Positions 15,662 through 19,606 of a DNA stretch of 19,606 nt are shown here, piece after piece. Source of the stretch: Bacillota bacterium (GTDB lineage Bacteria > Bacillota > Clostridia > Lachnospirales > Lachnospiraceae); contig JAEXGM010000041.1 of NCBI GenBank assembly GCA_023450835.1, positions 1 through 19,606 on the forward strand, in the 5' to 3' direction. Both the position numbers and the translations under genes were made by a program. The stretch's first letter is position 1, and every line of letters begins with the position of its first letter. The notes below the pieces were generated by a model. That model ran no database searches and was not told the DNA's origin. It worked only from the letters and a program-made list of their open reading frames with translations.

Positions 15662-16222
15662 ATGATTAATTCAGATAATTATTACAAAGCTTTGTTAAAC
15701 AATGTATCTTCTACCGTATCGGAAGGAATCTTAAAGCTTGGGTTCACAAAAGGAGAGAGCTTTGGAATCTATTACGAGCAGGATTTGATTCATTATTTAT
15801 TAGGAAAAGATTATGAAAGCCCGGAAGAAACAGAGAAGGAACTGCATAATTTCATGGCTTATGGGAAGGAAAACCACATTCCCCTTTCCATAAGCCATGA
15901 AGGCCGCCGGTTCCGCTTTCTTGTGTCATCGGAAGGTGTGTCTTACATCAATGACTGCTGCTCTTCTTCCGGCTTCTTAAAGGATTTGATTTCTCTTGTA
16001 AGTACTCATGCTTTTGACTTAGAGAAAGTGCTTGCGGTTTTCACGGATTCCGGCAGAGAATACACAGTGAAAGAAGTGGATAATGCGGAATTTGAATATG
16101 TTATTTCCTTTATAGATAAGGACTTTGATCCTTATTTTTACTGCTTCCATTTCGAACACGGACACGGGCATTACCACCGTTTGTTGGAATACAGCTATAA
16201 GAAGCTGTTCGAGAACGCTTAA
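15662..16222 (+). CDS. DUF3877-like protein of unknown function
   Basis: I recognise the general look of the DUF3877 family, small proteins of Lachnospiraceae with no known role; the match is from memory of the N-terminal pattern (EGILKLGFTKGESFGIYYEQDLIHYLLG). The 186 residues are soluble, without signal peptide or membrane helix. The N-terminal half is acidic and helical; the tail has alternating histidines (His163, 166, 168, 170 and 172 in FHFEHGHGHYH), which could bind a metal ion, but that is inference. AGAGG stands 7 nt before ATG 15662. The likely promoter is the strong one at 15404-15432, which would give a leader of about 220 nt containing the hairpin element. Its TAA shares the sequence TTAA with the stop of thpR on the other strand. 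Confidence 0.75.
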   Translation: MINSDNYYKALLNNVSSTVSEGILKLGFTKGESFGIYYEQDLIHYLLGKDYESPEETEKELHNFMAYGKENHIPLSISHEGRRFRFLVSSEGVSYINDCCSSSGFLKDLISLVSTHAFDLEKVLAVFTDSGREYTVKEVDNAEFEYVISFIDKDFDPYFYCFHFEHGHGHYHRLLEYSYKKLFENA

Positions 16223-16773
16223 GAGAGGTCTGCTTTGCACAGACTGCTATACTTAAGCTTGCCGGCAATTCTCTCTGACTTCATAAGGTGAACGCTATTT
16301 ACCGGCAAGCTTAGCTTAGGCAGAAAAGAGGAAAGTTCTTCTGCCGGCAATTCTCTTTTTAATACTACGCCTCTTCCTATGGTAAGATGTGCTTTGAACT
16401 TTTGTTCTTCTATGAAGAAGCCTTCTGCTCTTAGACTTTTTGTGATTTCTTCATTGAGCCTTAATAATTCCGGTGATTCCTCCAGTCCCACCCAAAGGAT
16501 ATCTCCTCCCTTATTCTGAAAGCGCCCAAGCTTTTTAGTCTCTATCTCAAAAGGGGACACCCAGCTGTTTTTTACCCCTTTCTTTAAGGCATCTTCCGCT
16601 TCTTTTAACTTTCTGGTCTCTCCAATAAACGCAAGGGTCAGGTGAAGGTTTTCCCTATGAGTGAAATTACCTTTTATTGAATTTTCCTTCACCTTCATTG
16701 CAAATTGATAAAGTACTTCTTTGTCCTCCCGGGAAAAATCGATTGCAGCAAAAATCCTGTAGAGTTTTTCCAT
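16219..16773 (-). CDS. thpR: RNA 2',3'-cyclic phosphodiesterase (2'-5' RNA ligase family)
   Basis: ThpR/LigT proteins open 2',3'-cyclic phosphates on RNA ends and can act as 2'-5' RNA ligases; the bacterial role is unclear. The two catalytic HxT motifs are present, HLTLAFIGE and HLTIGRG, at about residues 44-46 and 129-131, which define the 2H phosphoesterase fold. The product is 184 residues from ATG 16773, normal for the family. An in-frame ATG at 16785 would add four residues, but AAAGGGA lies almost against it; GTG 16782 is another option. The gene starts within 30 nt of the end of the MgtC-family gene with no terminator between, so they are likely co-transcribed. It ends tail to tail with the DUF3877-like gene, overlapping by 4 nt. 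Confidence 0.9.
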   Translation of the reverse strand: MEKLYRIFAAIDFSREDKEVLYQFAMKVKENSIKGNFTHRENLHLTLAFIGETRKLKEAEDALKKGVKNSWVSPFEIETKKLGRFQNKGGDILWVGLEESPELLRLNEEITKSLRAEGFFIEEQKFKAHLTIGRGVVLKRELPAEELSSFLPKLSLPVNSVHLMKSERIAGKLKYSSLCKADLS

Positions 16774-16800
16774 CTTTCTCACCATTCCCTTTCTGTAAAA

Positions 16801-17490
16801 TTATATCTCATCAACCGTAAGAACATCCTCCAGCCCGCTAAGCAGCAGCAGGACCTTCTCATGGTCGTGTTTTTCCTGTTGTTTTATCGTGATGAATAAG
16901 CCTACTGTATCTTCGACGTTTCTGGTCTTACTGATTTCCACATCGGATATATTCATGTTATTTAGACGAATGGTCTCAAACACTTTACTTATAGCATTCA
17001 CTGTTGTGACCTGCACATATACTTCTACCAGCTTTGTTCTGGACATGGTGTATACGTCAAAGCGGTGCAATATGGTATTACAGATATAAATGAAGACACA
17101 GGCAATGATAGCTCCTTCATAAAACCCAATTCCAAGAGCAAGACCCATACAGGCCGAAGCCCATAATCCTGCTGCTGTCGTAAGTCCCTTTACCTGCTGC
17201 TTTAATGTAATTAATATGGTTCCGGCACCTAAAAAACCTATTCCGCTGATGACCTGCGCCCCAAGCCTGCTGGGGTCTGTGCTATAGTGCCTGACTTCCA
17301 TCATATACTGGCTGGTTATCATAACAAGGGCGGAACCGATGCACACAAGGATATGGGTTCTAAAACCAGCCGGCCTCCTCTTTCTTCCTCTCTCATAACC
17401 GATAACACCGCCAAAAAGTATGGCAAGGGTCAATCTTGTGATAATGGAGAGTGTGTTAATATCCTGCAGCGATACTGCTAAATCACTCAT
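16801..17490 (-). CDS. MgtC/SapB-family membrane protein
   Basis: MgtC-family proteins sit in the inner membrane; Salmonella MgtC restrains the F-ATPase and aids survival at low magnesium, but most members are uncharacterised. The 229-residue protein has the MgtC core at about 15-145 with conserved GGVIGYERGRKRRPAGFRTHILVCIGSAL and GIGFLGAGTIL, and about five membrane helices. The last 75 residues (about 155-229) form a soluble ACT-like domain (VYVQVTTVNAISKVFETI), as in the longer subgroup. GGGAGG is 5 nt before ATG 17490. A small GC hairpin lies in the leader at 17527-17543; there is too little leader to hold a known magnesium riboswitch. It is followed by thpR. Confidence 0.92.
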   Translation of the reverse strand: MSDLAVSLQDINTLSIITRLTLAILFGGVIGYERGRKRRPAGFRTHILVCIGSALVMITSQYMMEVRHYSTDPSRLGAQVISGIGFLGAGTILITLKQQVKGLTTAAGLWASACMGLALGIGFYEGAIIACVFIYICNTILHRFDVYTMSRTKLVEVYVQVTTVNAISKVFETIRLNNMNISDVEISKTRNVEDTVGLFITIKQQEKHDHEKVLLLLSGLEDVLTVDEI

Positions 17491-17526
17491 AGGAACCTCC
17501 CTTATATTTGTTAATATTCGTACAAC

Positions 17527-17543
17527 GGCGGTGCTTTACCGCC
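17527..17543 (-). promoter_or_regulatory. Small GC-rich hairpin in the MgtC-gene leader
   Basis: GGCGGT and ACCGCC form six pairs round a 5-nt loop, 36 nt before the start codon. No U-run follows it. A TATAAT (17552-17557, minus) just upstream is a candidate -10 box, without a good -35. A 10-nt direct repeat TATAATAGGA occurs at 17548-17557 and 17573-17582. Confidence 0.35.
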
Positions 17544-17581
17544 ATAATCCTATTATAGAAATCTCTTTCAGTTCCTATTAT

Positions 17582-17635
17582 AAAAAACAGGGTTGTTGAA
17601 AATAAGCCCTTCTTAAAGCTTTTTTACAACAACCC
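17582..17635 (-). terminator. Terminator of ilvE
   Basis: GGGTTGTTG pairs with CAACAACCC, and the stem continues to AAGC/GCTT with two mismatches (arms 17618-17635 and 17590-17607). TGTTTTTTAT follows on the minus strand. It lies 18 nt after the ilvE stop and separates ilvE from the MgtC-family gene. Confidence 0.9.
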
Positions 17636-17653
17636 CTATGCTATTTCAATTCC

Positions 17654-18721
17654 TTAAACTTCCACTGTCCAGTGCAGGGTATCCTCTAGCTTACCTAACT
17701 GAATACCGGTAATGGTATCATAGATTTTCTGGCTGTATTCTCCGATTCCGCCATCCTTTACCTGCATAGTGTTCTCTTCCCACCTAAGCTGTCCTACAGG
17801 GGATATAACGGCAGCTGTGCCGCTTCCGAAGACCTCTTCCAAGGTCCCGTCATCAAAGGCTTTCTTAATCTCAGCAATTTCAATTCTTCTCTCTTCTACC
17901 GGAAGCCCCCATTCCTTGCAAAGGCTGATAACGGAATCCCTTGTAACACCAGGAAGGATGCTTCCGTTAAGGGCAGGCGTTACAATTTTACCGCCTATCT
18001 TAAAGAAAATATTCATGGCTCCAACTTCTTCAATATATTTTCTATGAACACCGTCCAGCCATAATACCTGGGAATATCCTTCTTCGTGAGCCTTCACCTG
18101 GGCTCTTAAAGAAGCGACATAATTGGCACCGGTCTTTGCTTCACCGATTCCGCCCTTTACCGCTCTGACAAATTCATCTTCAATCCAGATCTTAACAGGG
18201 TTAAGGCCTTCCGGATAATAAGCACCTACAGGGCTTAGTATGATAATGAATTTATAAGTATCGGAGGGTCTTACTCCTAAGAATGGGTCTGTTGCAATGA
18301 TAAAAGGTCTGATATAAAGGGAAGTTCCGGGCTTGGTAGGAATCCATGCCTCATCTGTTTTTACGACTTCCTTGATTGCCTGCAGAAAGTCTTCCTCCGG
18401 TATTTCCGGTATGCAGATTCTCCGATTGGTATTATTGGCTCTTTCAATATTTTTCTCAGGACGGAACAATAATACTCTTCCATCATCTGTTTTATACGCT
18501 TTTAGTCCTTCAAACATTTCCTGTCCATAGTGGAATACCATGGCGGAAGGGTCCAGACTAATAGGTTGATAGGGTATAATTCGCGCATCATGCCATCCTT
18601 TACCGCTCTCATAATCCATCACGAACATATGGTCCGTAAAAATGGTTCCGAACTTTAGAGGATTATCCTGGGCCGGCAGTTCCTTGGGAGTTGATGTTTT
18701 TTCATATCTGATATTTAGCAT
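17654..18721 (-). CDS. ilvE: Branched-chain amino acid aminotransferase
   Basis: This PLP enzyme transfers amino groups between glutamate and the 2-keto acids of leucine, isoleucine and valine, the last step of their synthesis. From ATG 18721 the protein has 355 residues, the size of the longer (eukaryote-like) class IV BCAT group. Clear motifs are GQEMFEGLKAY near 66-76, RPEKNIERANNTNRRI near 87-102, the PLP lysine in GGIGEAKTGANY (Lys at about 196) and IEEVGAMNIFF near 229. AAAGAGG is 8 nt before this ATG; the ATG at 18745 would add eight residues (MKRKEVCI) that include the ribosome site and is unlikely. It has its own promoter and terminator. The roughly 90-nt leader is too short for a full T-box. 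Confidence 0.96.
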   Translation of the reverse strand: MLNIRYEKTSTPKELPAQDNPLKFGTIFTDHMFVMDYESGKGWHDARIIPYQPISLDPSAMVFHYGQEMFEGLKAYKTDDGRVLLFRPEKNIERANNTNRRICIPEIPEEDFLQAIKEVVKTDEAWIPTKPGTSLYIRPFIIATDPFLGVRPSDTYKFIIILSPVGAYYPEGLNPVKIWIEDEFVRAVKGGIGEAKTGANYVASLRAQVKAHEEGYSQVLWLDGVHRKYIEEVGAMNIFFKIGGKIVTPALNGSILPGVTRDSVISLCKEWGLPVEERRIEIAEIKKAFDDGTLEEVFGSGTAAVISPVGQLRWEENTMQVKDGGIGEYSQKIYDTITGIQLGKLEDTLHWTVEV

Positions 18722-18815
18722 GATGCATACCTCTTTCCTTTTCATATTTTTGATTCAAATACAAAAGTAATACAACAACACTTATGCCACCTGAATCATT
18801 TTTTGTATAGCAACT

Positions 18816-18844
18816 ATATTAGCCTTTCGGAAGAGGTTTTTCAA
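18816..18844 (-). promoter_or_regulatory. Candidate SigA promoter of ilvE
   Basis: On the minus strand TTGAAA (18839-18844) and TAATAT (18816-18821) are 17 nt apart, matching five and four of six consensus bases. The predicted start near 18809 gives a leader of about 88 nt. It lies just after the DegV-family gene, within the 140-nt gap. Confidence 0.45.
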
Positions 18845-18861
18845 GTCTTTTTGAGAAATTT

Positions 18862-19606
18862 TTAACTTTCTTTCCAGGTTATCTCACTAATCAGCGATGC
18901 CGCTTCCTGATGAAAGAAGAACACGCCAACACCGCCAATCCCCAGATGACTTCCAAGTACTCCACCTATTTTATTAATTATAAACCGGGTAAATCCAAGT
19001 CTTTCTTTTATCAGAGAGACTAATTCACCAGCCGCTGCTTCATCATCAGCATGACTGATTCCGATGATCTGGTCTTTCCCCCTGCCTGCTCTTTCTTCCA
19101 GTAAATCAACCACCAGGGCAAATGCTTTTTTTCTTCCTCTGGTCTTGCGGATAACTTCCATCCGTCCGTCACTGACGTCTAGTATCGGATTAATACCAAG
19201 CATATTTCCTATCATTCCCTGAGTCTTACCAATCCGTCCGCCTTTTATAAGCCAATTCAAATCCGAAATTGTAAAGATATGTTCGATGTGGCCGGTCAGG
19301 TTCTTCATGTATTCCAGGACTTTCTTAAATTCTTCCTCGCCTTTTTTCATATATTCAATGGTCTGCATTACAATCAGTCCGGTAGCCGTGGAACCTCCCA
19401 TAGAATCCACTACTTCCATATTCAGAGAACGGTACTCTTCTTTTATTTCCTCCAATATAGTGACAGCCAGCTGAAAGGTACCGGACATGGCGGAAGAAAA
19501 GGCAAGATAGATGAATTCCTGACCCTTTGCAGCGTAATTCTTAAAGATATTAAATATCGTTTCCGGTGCGGGCTGAGAGGTCATTGGCATAATTCCCCTC
19601 TTCATA
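18862..19606 (-). CDS. DegV-family fatty-acid-binding protein (5' end beyond window)
   Basis: DegV/FakB proteins bind a fatty acid and, as FakB, present it to the kinase FakA for phosphorylation before lipid synthesis. The visible 248 codons lack the N-terminus, since relatives have about 280-290 residues and the sequence enters at the motif RGIMPMTSQPAPE, normally near residue 50-60. The second conserved block YLAFSSAMSGTFQLA, with the serines that hold the fatty-acid carboxylate, is intact, as are the GGRIGK loop and the C-terminal GVGVFF. An ATG falls at the window edge but is internal. No FakA-like gene is visible in this window. A single solo DegV gene is common in Firmicutes, often with unknown substrate. 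Confidence 0.93.
   Translation of the reverse strand, partial: MKRGIMPMTSQPAPETIFNIFKNYAAKGQEFIYLAFSSAMSGTFQLAVTILEEIKEEYRSLNMEVVDSMGGSTATGLIVMQTIEYMKKGEEEFKKVLEYMKNLTGHIEHIFTISDLNWLIKGGRIGKTQGMIGNMLGINPILDVSDGRMEVIRKTRGRKKAFALVVDLLEERAGRGKDQIIGISHADDEAAAGELVSLIKERLGFTRFIINKIGGVLGSHLGIGGVGVFFFHQEAASLISEITWKES

Noticed and set aside
18722..18861. Possible T-box riboswitch before ilvE
   Set aside because: The leader from the predicted start is under 100 nt, with no T-box motif (TGGNACCGCG-like) and no terminator hairpin before the start codon.

Overview
The window comes from a low-GC, spore-forming Firmicute, most likely a Lachnospiraceae-type Clostridium. The signs are an AT-rich composition, strong AGGAGG-type ribosome binding sites, U-tailed hairpin terminators, a SleC-type spore cortex-lytic protein and a DUF3877-type gene, a family I associate with Lachnospiraceae. 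I see no rRNA, tRNA, CRISPR array, prophage or intact insertion sequence. Most genes lie on the minus strand.

Layout: (1) 1-4570, minus strand: carB (3' end just outside the window) and carA, overlapping by 13 nt, preceded by a long leader with a promoter, an intrinsic terminator inside the leader, further hairpins and a possible 41-residue leader ORF. (2) 4766-6235: a SleC-like cortex-lytic gene with a SigE-like promoter, followed by copy 1 of a long covarying hairpin element. (3) 6264-12431, minus strand: a five-gene Opp/Dpp-type ABC importer operon in the order lipoprotein, permease, permease, ATPase, ATPase, closed by a strong terminator. (4) 12432-12881: an AT-rich divergent control region. 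(5) 12882-15407, plus strand: an AraC-type regulator fused to a GH39 glycosidase-like domain whose acid/base glutamate is replaced by valine. (6) 15404-15630: a strong promoter that starts inside the stop codon of that gene and reads through copy 2 of the hairpin element. (7) 15662-16222: a DUF3877-like gene, tail to tail with thpR. (8) 16219-18844, minus strand: thpR, an MgtC/SapB membrane protein and ilvE with its own promoter and terminator. (9) 18862-19606: a DegV-family gene cut by the window edge.

The regulator and importer form a divergent pair. I infer that the GH39-like domain senses a beta-linked sugar and that the AraC part controls the importer, so the 'oligopeptide' transporter may carry oligosaccharides. 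No active glycosidase is encoded nearby, so substrate processing would be elsewhere.

The most novel-looking item is the pair of hairpin elements at about 4766-4890 (minus) and 15467-15595 (plus). They share a loop and flanks, while five stem base pairs differ between copies with the pairing kept each time. This points to a conserved RNA or DNA structure that moves or is duplicated around the genome.
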